Of a DNA stretch of 5,631 nucleotides, positions 1 to 5,131 are shown one piece after another. How positions within the stretch are numbered: position 1 is the stretch's first letter; each line of letters starts with the position of its first letter. The stretch is from an uncultured bacterium (GTDB taxonomy: Bacteria; Pseudomonadota; Gammaproteobacteria; Burkholderiales; Burkholderiaceae_E). The notes beneath the pieces are model-generated. The model saw only the letters and a program-made list of their open reading frames with translations, was not told the origin of the DNA and ran no database searches. The stretch spans positions 1 to 5,631 of the forward strand of contig CAIPGD010000216.1 in NCBI GenBank assembly GCA_903864485.1, given 5' to 3'. A program made the translations under genes and the position numbers.

Positions 1-657
1 AGCGTCCCGCTCGTACTGCATGAACACAAGGTTCCAGATCTCGATATAACGATCACCATCTTCATCCGGTGACCCCGGCGGCCCACCTGCCACCTCGGGA
101 CCATGATCAAAAAAGATCTCGGTACATGGACCGCACGGGCCAGTCTCAGCCATTTGCCAGAAGTTATCGGACGCATAACGGGCGCCCTTGTTGTCGCCGA
201 TTCGAACGATGCGCTCAGGCGGCACCCCGATCATCTTCTCCCAAAGCGAATAGGCCTCGTCGTCCTCGGCGTAAACCGTGACCCAGAGTTTTTCGACTGG
301 CAAACGATAAACCTGAGTCAAAAGCTCCCACGCAAACTGGATTGCGTCGCGCTTGAAGTAATCCCCAAAACTAAAATTACCCAGCATCTCGAAAAACGTA
401 TGGTGCCGCGCCGTGTAACCCACGTTTTCAAGATCATTGTGTTTGCCGCCCGCGCGAACGCTGCGCTGCGCCGTGGTCGCGCGCTTGTAAGGACGCTGTT
501 CACGGCCCAAGAACACGTCCTTGAACTGGACCATCCCCGAGTTGGTGAAGAGCAGCGTCGGATCATTGACGGGCACCAACGAACTCGAGGGCACGATCGT
601 GTGCCCCTTCGACTCGAAGTACTTTAGAAAGGCGGTTCGTATGTCAGCGGACTTCAT
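1..657 (-). CDS. alaS: Alanyl-tRNA synthetase, N-terminal 219 residues (partial, runs off left edge)
   Basis: Cytoplasmic class II synthetase that charges tRNA-Ala with alanine using ATP. Reading the minus strand from ATG at 657-655 gives an uninterrupted frame to base 1, ending ...VFMQYERDA. It follows the E. coli AlaRS N-terminus closely as I remember it: MKSADIRTAFLKYFESKGH at the start, then class II motif 1 (SSLVPVNDPTLLFTNSGM, about residues 23-42), the RAGGKHNDLENVGYTARHH block leading into motif 2, FFEMLGNFSFGDYFK, the RIGDNKGARYASDNFWQM loop, and TGPCGPCTEIF near residues 172-182. These form the catalytic core; the rest of that core, the tRNA-binding, editing and C-terminal domains lie outside the window. 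The ATG is the natural start because homology begins there. No Shine-Dalgarno sequence is visible upstream. The gene is divergent from the CoA-transferase gene. No substitution in the recognised motifs looks abnormal. Confidence 0.98.
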   Translation of the reverse strand, partial: MKSADIRTAFLKYFESKGHTIVPSSSLVPVNDPTLLFTNSGMVQFKDVFLGREQRPYKRATTAQRSVRAGGKHNDLENVGYTARHHTFFEMLGNFSFGDYFKRDAIQFAWELLTQVYRLPVEKLWVTVYAEDDEAYSLWEKMIGVPPERIVRIGDNKGARYASDNFWQMAETGPCGPCTEIFFDHGPEVAGGPPGSPDEDGDRYIEIWNLVFMQYERDA

Positions 658-686
658 CGTCACAGCAACGTAAGGCTAGGGCTCGC

Positions 687-705
687 GGCCGGCGGGATGC
701 CGACC
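687..705 (-). other. Stem-loop in the predicted alaS leader RNA
   Basis: Read on the minus strand, GGTCGGC, a five-base loop ATCCC and GCCGGCC form a 7-bp stem with one U-G wobble. On the plus strand the same position would be a C/A mismatch, so the structure favours alaS mRNA. It lies about 10-28 nt after the predicted alaS transcription start and about 30 nt before the ATG. E. coli AlaRS is known to repress its own transcription through a palindrome at its promoter. Whether this hairpin has any such role is speculation, and GC-rich short stems arise easily by chance. Confidence 0.25.
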
Positions 706-721
706 CACAAGCAAACCGTGT

Positions 722-750
722 ATTTTCGTCCTCAAGACCTTGATCGTCAA
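722..750 (-). promoter_or_regulatory. Candidate sigma70-type promoter for alaS
   Basis: On the minus strand a -35 box TTGACG (plus coordinates 745-750) is followed by exactly 17 nt and then a -10 box GAAAAT (722-727). These match the consensus at five of six and four of six positions. Transcription would start near 715, leaving a leader of roughly 58 nt before the alaS ATG. This is the best promoter-like pair in the gap. It is a visual match only. The reverse strand of the same bases reads TATTTT at 721-726, which could act as a poor -10 for the divergent CoA-transferase gene, but I find no good -35 partner for it. Confidence 0.42.
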
Positions 751-769
751 AGTAAATGAGCGCCAACCC

Positions 770-2047
770 ATGACTGCATTCAAAGCTGGCCCCCACTCGG
801 TCCCCACTGCGGCCCGCACGGCCTCCGCGGCGGCGCCGCTCGACGGCATTCGCGTCCTCGATCTAAGCCGAATTCTGGCGGGCCCCTTCTGCGGCCAAAA
901 CCTTGCTGACTTGGGTGCCGAGGTGATCAAAGTCGAGCGCCCGGGCGTAGGCGACGACACCCGCAGCTGGGGGCCCCCGTTTTTGCGTGACTCCGCCCAA
1001 AGAGACACCACGGATGCCGCCTATTTTGCGGCGGCCAATCGCGGCAAACGATCGGTCACGATTAACCTTGCGGACCCCGAGGGCCAGGCGATCGTACGTC
1101 AACTGGTGGCCCAATCTGACGTCCTGCTGGAGAACTACCGCGTGGGTCAACTGGCTCGCTACGGACTTGACGCTGCCGCATTGCTGGAACTTAATCCACG
1201 CTTGATCTACTGCTCAATCACTGGATTTGGTCAAACTGGGCCATGGGCGCAACGAGCCGGCTACGACTTTGTGATCCAGGGTCTTTGCGGATTCATGTCG
1301 GTCACCGGTGAAGCCGACCACCGCCCTGGTGGTGGCCCCCAGAAAGCAGGTGTGGCCGTCACTGACTTGATGACGGGCATGTATGCCACTCAGGCGATCC
1401 TCGCCGCGCTGATCGCGCGGGATCGCACGGGCTTGGGACAGCACATTGATCTTGCGCTCCTGGACGTCGGAGTGGCGATGATGGCCAACATGGCAACCAA
1501 CTACCTCGCCAATGAGGTGCCGCCGATCCGTCAAGGCAACGCCCACCCGAATATCGTTCCCTATCAAACCTTCCGGGCAGCGGACGGATGGATCATCGTG
1601 GCCGTTGGGAACGACGAACAATTTCGTCGTTTTGTCACAACAGGCGAAGCACCCGAACTCGCCAAAGACCCAACCTGGGCGCGCAATTCAGACCGCGTCC
1701 GCGGGCGAGAAACGCTGGTCCCCCTCTTGGAGAAGATGGTTGAGCGGCGACCTGCAGCCTGGTGGATCGACTCCCTGGAAGCCGTCGGTGTGCCTTGCGG
1801 ACCCATCCAAGACCTGGCGCAAGTATTTAAACACCCGCAGGTCCAGGCCCGAGGCCTGGAACTCGGGCTCGATCGTGCGGGAGCCACCGTCGGCACGGTC
1901 GCCAACCCGGTTCGCTTTTCAGCAACACCGGTACGAATGGAACGTGCACCCCCAGCCTTGAGCGCCGATACCGACGCCGTCCTGAATGAGATCTGCGGAC
2001 TTAGCGCAGACCGTCTTGCTGCGCTGCGGCATGACGGCGTGATTTAA
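770..2047 (+). CDS. Family III (CaiB/BaiF-type) CoA-transferase
   Basis: Predicted cytosolic enzyme of 425 residues that moves CoA from an acyl-CoA donor to a free carboxylic acid. Family features in order: PLDGIRVLDLSRILAGPFCG near residues 23-42, DLGAEVIKVERPGVGDDTR near 47-65, NRGKRSVTINL, TGFGQTGP at 151-158, and GVAVTDLMTGMYA, in which Asp199 corresponds by motif to the catalytic aspartate that carries the acyl intermediate. TGLGQHID follows at 220-227, then GNAHPNIVPYQTF and the C-terminal GVPCGPIQDLAQVF. Length is typical of the family. ATG at 770 is preferred; a TTG at 740 would add ten residues but overlaps the alaS promoter candidate. Residues 2-22 are an Ala/Thr-rich extension with no motif. 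The overall look resembles succinyl-CoA-dependent dicarboxylate transferases such as SUGCT, but the acid substrate cannot be assigned. The downstream organic-acid transporter suggests a carboxylate catabolic role. Confidence 0.95.
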   Translation: MTAFKAGPHSVPTAARTASAAAPLDGIRVLDLSRILAGPFCGQNLADLGAEVIKVERPGVGDDTRSWGPPFLRDSAQRDTTDAAYFAAANRGKRSVTINLADPEGQAIVRQLVAQSDVLLENYRVGQLARYGLDAAALLELNPRLIYCSITGFGQTGPWAQRAGYDFVIQGLCGFMSVTGEADHRPGGGPQKAGVAVTDLMTGMYATQAILAALIARDRTGLGQHIDLALLDVGVAMMANMATNYLANEVPPIRQGNAHPNIVPYQTFRAADGWIIVAVGNDEQFRRFVTTGEAPELAKDPTWARNSDRVRGRETLVPLLEKMVERRPAAWWIDSLEAVGVPCGPIQDLAQVFKHPQVQARGLELGLDRAGATVGTVANPVRFSATPVRMERAPPALSADTDAVLNEICGLSADRLAALRHDGVI

Positions 2048-2072
2048 CCGGCGCATGCTCCGCCGCGCGGCA

Positions 2073-2110
2073 CCCGAATCCCGTTGATTCAACGCGCTTT
2101 TCGGGGGATT
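2073..2110 (+). other. Two mutually exclusive short inverted repeats in the gap after the CoA-transferase gene
   Basis: CCCGAA (2073-2078) can pair with TTCGGG (2100-2105), while the overlapping AATCCC (2077-2082) can pair with GGGATT (2105-2110). The two pairings share bases and cannot form together. Between them lies a compact dyad, GTTGA-T-TCAAC (2083-2093). There is no T-run after either stem, so this is not a standard intrinsic terminator, and read-through into tctB is plausible. A further 5-bp stem, CGGCG/CGCCG (2049-2053 with 2061-2065), sits just after the stop codon. All arms are short and may be chance. Confidence 0.15.
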
Positions 2111-2111
2111 A

Positions 2112-2146
2112 TTTAAACCGCTTACTGACCACTCTATTGGTTTAAA
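2112..2146 (+). promoter_or_regulatory. Perfect 8-bp dyad upstream of tctB; possible operator or leader stem
   Basis: TTTAAACC (2112-2119) and its exact reverse complement GGTTTAAA (2139-2146) flank a 19-nt spacer, and the second arm ends 11 nt before the tctB ATG. The half-sites are AT-rich and 27 bp apart centre to centre. This could be a two-site operator for a regulator of the transporter genes, or an RNA stem covering the AU-rich leader in front of the start codon. It is not followed by a T-run, so a terminator is unlikely. No regulator gene is present in the window to match to it. Confidence 0.35.
2138..2146 (+). promoter_or_regulatory. Weak extended -10 candidate for the tctB-tctA-dehydrogenase operon
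   Basis: TGG followed directly by TTTAAA (2141-2146) fits the extended -10 pattern, with four of six bases matching TATAAT. I see no good -35 box at 16-18 nt upstream. Transcription would start around 2152-2154, leaving only a few nucleotides before the ATG at 2158, which would fit the lack of a Shine-Dalgarno sequence. The hexamer coincides with the right arm of the dyad, so a protein bound there would block it. The genes may instead be read through from the CoA-transferase promoter. Confidence 0.2.
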
Positions 2147-2157
2147 AATTCGGCACC

Positions 2158-2622
2158 ATGAAAATTCGTAATCACCGCGATGTCGTTGCAGGGTTAATGT
2201 TTATCCTATTTGGGGTCATCTTCATGGTCGCCTCCCGCTCTTACAACATGGGAACCGCGGCGAAGATGGGGCCAGCCTATTTCCCCACCGTGTTGGGCGG
2301 CCTGCTTGTTTTCCTGGGTTTGCTGATCGCGGCGGGTGGAATCCAGGCGAAAGCGCCTGAACTCCGTATCGAAGCCTTTCAATGGAAGCCCATCACGACT
2401 ATTTTGGTTGCCGTGGCGCTCTTCGCAGCCTTGCTGCCAAAAATGGGGCTCGTGGTCTCATTGGTGCTGCTGATTTTTATCAGTTCGGTCGCCAGCCACG
2501 AGTTCAAACTTCGAGATACCGCGCTCGCTTCGGTGGTTTTGCTTGCACTGTCCTGGGTTGTGTTTGTGAAGGGCCTGGAACTTCAGTTCCCGCTGTTGCC
2601 CCTGTTCTTGGCCCCTCGTTGA
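2158..2622 (+). CDS. tctB: TctB-family small membrane subunit of a tripartite tricarboxylate transporter
   Basis: Inner-membrane protein of 154 residues, the small subunit of a TTT-family secondary importer for organic acids. Hydrophobic segments lie at about residues 9-26, 43-62, 79-93, 97-112 and 120-137; the middle two may act as one hairpin, since TctB proteins are usually drawn with four spans. The MGPAYFP stretch near residues 37-43 after the first span is typical of the family, and the length is usual. ATG at 2158 starts right at the first charged MKIRNHRD segment. No Shine-Dalgarno sequence precedes it; the leader is AU-rich and carries an 8-bp dyad. The next gene, tctA, begins 22 nt after the stop, the standard B-A order, so the two are co-transcribed. 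The transported compound cannot be read from this subunit. Confidence 0.9.
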   Translation: MKIRNHRDVVAGLMFILFGVIFMVASRSYNMGTAAKMGPAYFPTVLGGLLVFLGLLIAAGGIQAKAPELRIEAFQWKPITTILVAVALFAALLPKMGLVVSLVLLIFISSVASHEFKLRDTALASVVLLALSWVVFVKGLELQFPLLPLFLAPR

Positions 2623-2644
2623 TTCAAAAACGGTCTTATCGCTC

Positions 2645-4153
2645 ATGGAACTTCTCTCAAACCTAGGGCTCGGCTTCGCCACTGCGGCCACCCCTGCGAA
2701 TCTGCTGGTCTGCCTGATTGGAGTCATCCTCGGAACGCTGATTGGCGTGCTCCCCGGGATTGGTCCACTCGCGACGATCGCCATGTTGCTGCCGGCGACC
2801 TACAAAATGGCGGACCCCACGAGCGCACTGATCATGCTGGCGGGTATTTATTACGGCGCCCAATACGGTGGTTCAACTACTGCCATTCTGGTCAACCTGC
2901 CCGGTGAATCGTCCTCGGTAGTGACAACGCTCGACGGCTACCAGATGGCGCGGCAAGGGCGTGCCGGCGCGGCTCTGGGCATCTCGGCGATCGGTTCATT
3001 TTTTGCGGGCACCATCGCCACCTTCCTGCTTGCGGCGTTTGCACCTCCACTTGCGGAGTTGGCATTCAAGTTCGGCCCGGCCGAATATTTTGCACTCATG
3101 GTCCTCGGCCTGATTGCTGCAGTCGTTCTCGCGCATGGTTCGATCTGGAAGGCATTGGCGATGGTTGTGCTCGGCCTGCTACTTGGCATGATCGGCACCG
3201 ACGTCAATTCCGGGGTTTCGCGCTTCAGTTTCGACATTCCCGAGCTTTCCGACGGGATTGAATTTGCTGTCGTCGCAATGGGCATGTTTGGTTTTGCCGA
3301 AATCATTATCAATCTCGAACAGAAAGAAAACCGCGAGGTTTTCACCGATAAGGTCAAAGGCCTGCTCCCGACCTGGGATGATCTGAAGACTGCATTTCCG
3401 GCCATGTGTCGTGGTACGGCGCTCGGATCGGTGCTCGGCGTTCTGCCTGGCGGCGGCGCCATCCTTGCATCGTTCTCGAGCTACGCGCTCGAGAAAAAAA
3501 TCAGTAAGACCCCGGAGCGTTTCGGCAAGGGCGCGATCGAGGGCGTGGCCGGACCAGAGTCCGCCAATAACGCGGGTGCGCAGACCAGTTTTATCCCAAT
3601 GCTTACGCTAGGCATCCCGACCACGCCCGTGATGGCGCTGATGGTCGCGGCGATGATGATTCACAACATTCAGCCTGGCCCACAGGTCATGAGCAGCAAT
3701 CCAGCCCTGTTCTGGGGCCTGATTGCGTCGATGTGGATCGGTAACTTGATGTTGGTGGTGTTGAACCTGCCCTTGATCGGAATCTGGATCAAGCTACTCT
3801 CGGTGCCTTATCGGGTTCTGTTTCCGGCCATCCTGCTGTTCTGCTGCGTGGGCGCCTATTCGATCAATAACAACGTCTTCGACGTGTTCATGACAATCCC
3901 GTTTGCGATTCTTGGTTATTTGTTCAAGAAGTTCGACTGTGAGCCTGCACCGCTGCTTTTGGGGTTTGTGCTCGGCAAACTGATGGAAGAATTCCTGCGT
4001 CGGGCAATGACAATTTCGCGTGGCGATGCCACAGTGTTTTTCACCCGTCCGCTCTCGGCCACTCTGCTGGTCCTGGCGATTCTCCTGCTTGCCATCGTTT
4101 TCCTACCGGGTATCGCCAAGAAGCGCGAAGAAGCGTTCCAGGGCGAGGACTGA
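2645..4153 (+). CDS. tctA: TctA-family large membrane subunit of a tripartite tricarboxylate transporter
   Basis: Large inner-membrane permease of 502 residues with around a dozen hydrophobic segments, the translocating subunit of the TTT importer. Family signatures are complete: GVLPGIGPLA at 34-43, YGGSTTAILVNLPGE near 74-88 followed by DGYQMARQGRAGAALG, a second GVLPGGGA repeat at 265-272, EGVAGPESANNA at 299-310, LGIPTTPVMALM near 322-333, IQPGPQVM, and FVLGKLMEEFLRR near 441-453. The two GVLPGxG motifs reflect the internal duplication of the family. The position after LGIP is often G or a small residue then N/S; here it reads TTP, a minor variation. The frame is intact from ATG at 2645, with no Shine-Dalgarno sequence. 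It is followed 23 nt later by the dehydrogenase gene. The TctC/Bug binding protein that would deliver substrate is not in the window. Confidence 0.97.
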   Translation: MELLSNLGLGFATAATPANLLVCLIGVILGTLIGVLPGIGPLATIAMLLPATYKMADPTSALIMLAGIYYGAQYGGSTTAILVNLPGESSSVVTTLDGYQMARQGRAGAALGISAIGSFFAGTIATFLLAAFAPPLAELAFKFGPAEYFALMVLGLIAAVVLAHGSIWKALAMVVLGLLLGMIGTDVNSGVSRFSFDIPELSDGIEFAVVAMGMFGFAEIIINLEQKENREVFTDKVKGLLPTWDDLKTAFPAMCRGTALGSVLGVLPGGGAILASFSSYALEKKISKTPERFGKGAIEGVAGPESANNAGAQTSFIPMLTLGIPTTPVMALMVAAMMIHNIQPGPQVMSSNPALFWGLIASMWIGNLMLVVLNLPLIGIWIKLLSVPYRVLFPAILLFCCVGAYSINNNVFDVFMTIPFAILGYLFKKFDCEPAPLLLGFVLGKLMEEFLRRAMTISRGDATVFFTRPLSATLLVLAILLLAIVFLPGIAKKREEAFQGED

Positions 4154-4176
4154 ACCCTCCTAACTTTTAAAGCCAC

Positions 4177-5076
4177 ATGAGCCGAACCTACGAACCGATC
4201 GCGGCACAGAACGTTGCCTTCCTGGGCCTGGGCACCATGGGCGGGCCGATGGCTGGCCACTTGGCTGCCGCAGGGCATCATGTCACCGTCTATAACCGGA
4301 CAACTGCCCGAGCGCAGGCCTGGGCGGACCAGCATCACGGCAAGGTCGCCGAGACCCCCCGCGAAGCCGCGAAGGGCGCTGCGATTATTTTCGCCTGCGT
4401 CGGCAATGACGACGACCTGCGCAGTGTGACCCTGGGTCCCGATGGTGCTTTCGCTGGCATGTCCAACGACACGGTCTTCGTGGACCACACCACTGCATCG
4501 GCAGCCGTCGCACGCGAGCTCGCCGCGGTCGCAACCGCCCACCATCTGCACTTCATCGATGCACCGGTGTCCGGTGGACAGGCTGGAGCTCAAAATGGAA
4601 TGCTGACCGTGATGTGCGGCGGCGAGCAAGCCGCATTTGATCGGATCCACCCGGTCGCCATGGCCTTTTCTCGCGCCTGTACGCGCCTCGGTCCGTCGGG
4701 TGCCGGTCAACTGGCCAAGATGGTCAACCAGATCTGTATCGCGGGTCTGGTTCAGGCACTGTCTGAGGGCGTAGCCTTTGGCCAGGCTGCGGGCCTGGAC
4801 ATGAAGCAGGTGCTTGAGGTGATCGGCAAGGGCGCGGCCCAGTCGTGGCAGATGGACAACCGTGGCCACACGATGGTGGATGACAAGTTTGACTTTGGTT
4901 TTGCTGTCGAGTGGATGCGCAAGGACCTCGGACTGTGTCTGGACGAATCCAAGCGCAATGGTGCGCACCTGCCGACCACGGCGCTCATTGATCAGTTTTA
5001 TGGCGACGTGATCGCCATGGGTGGCGCACGGTGGGACACGTCAAGCTTAGTCCGCCGACTCCGCAAAGCGCATTGA
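4177..5076 (+). CDS. NAD(P)-dependent beta-hydroxyacid dehydrogenase (3-hydroxyisobutyrate dehydrogenase family)
   Basis: Predicted soluble oxidoreductase of 299 residues that interconverts a beta-hydroxyacid and its semialdehyde or keto form. The N-terminal Rossmann domain shows GLGTMGGPMA at 17-26. The substrate-binding motif DAPVSGG is at 128-134. GPSGAGQLAKMVNQ follows, with Lys181 as the catalytic lysine and Asn184 beside it. The helical C-terminal domain contains FDFGFAVEWMRKDLGL, with Lys249 in the conserved KDL. Length is normal. After the second beta strand the chain reads VYNRT (residues 38-42); an Asn-Arg-Thr at this place is seen in NADPH-using glyoxylate/succinic semialdehyde reductases, so NADPH is a reasonable guess. 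The exact substrate (3-hydroxyisobutyrate, tartronate semialdehyde, another hydroxyacid) cannot be assigned. It follows tctA by 23 nt and is probably the last gene of that operon. The C-terminal His codon and stop lie in a degenerate copy of the tandem repeat found downstream. Confidence 0.95.
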   Translation: MSRTYEPIAAQNVAFLGLGTMGGPMAGHLAAAGHHVTVYNRTTARAQAWADQHHGKVAETPREAAKGAAIIFACVGNDDDLRSVTLGPDGAFAGMSNDTVFVDHTTASAAVARELAAVATAHHLHFIDAPVSGGQAGAQNGMLTVMCGGEQAAFDRIHPVAMAFSRACTRLGPSGAGQLAKMVNQICIAGLVQALSEGVAFGQAAGLDMKQVLEVIGKGAAQSWQMDNRGHTMVDDKFDFGFAVEWMRKDLGLCLDESKRNGAHLPTTALIDQFYGDVIAMGGARWDTSSLVRRLRKAH

Positions 5077-5131
5077 CCTGAAAGCCCATCGATCTAACCG
5101 CCCATTGATCTAACCGCCCATTGACCGAACT
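5068..5131 (+). repeat. 16-bp imperfect tandem repeat (three clear copies plus one degenerate)
   Basis: Units of exactly 16 bp lie head to tail: gcgcattgacctgaaa (5068-5083, degenerate), gcccatcgatctaacc (5084-5099), gcccattgatctaacc (5100-5115) and gcccattgaccgaact (5116-5131). Units two and three differ at one base; units three and four differ at three; unit one matches unit four at 11 of 16. The first unit holds the stop codon TGA of the dehydrogenase (5074-5076), the third holds the in-frame TGA (5106-5108) that bounds the glnS frame, and the fourth holds the glnS TTG start (5121-5123). The array therefore makes up the whole intergenic gap. Slipped-strand duplication is the simplest origin. 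Each of the two middle units also has TCTAAC, a partial -10 match. Confidence 0.8.

Noticed and set aside
103..627. 174-codon plus-strand open frame opposite alaS
   Set aside because: It is the antisense of a complete, motif-rich AlaRS reading frame; the translation shows no recognisable domain.
740..769. TTG at 740 as the CoA-transferase start
   Set aside because: It would add ten residues without family similarity, lacks an SD, and overlaps the alaS promoter candidate; ATG at 770 is preferred, though not proven.
1214..1905. Long minus-strand open frames inside the CoA-transferase gene
   Set aside because: Shadows of the transferase frame, with no domain features or plausible start context.
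2082..2628. 11-bp word CGTTGATTCAA occurring at 2082-2092 and 2617-2627, with a 10-base version inside glnS at 5552-5561
   Set aside because: A few shared 11-mers are expected by chance in a window this size, the second copy includes the tctB stop codon and the third is coding; no common position or dyad context.
4154..4176. Possible terminator or promoter between tctA and the dehydrogenase gene
   Set aside because: The 23-nt gap has no inverted repeat or T-run and is too short for an independent promoter; co-transcription is simpler.
3916..4968. 350-codon minus-strand open frame opposite tctA and the dehydrogenase
   Set aside because: It spans two genes with intact family signatures on the other strand; its translation is His/Arg-rich with no motif, as expected of an antisense frame in GC-rich DNA.
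5068..5131. CRISPR-like array
   Set aside because: Units are 16 bp and directly adjacent with no spacers, so this is a simple tandem repeat.
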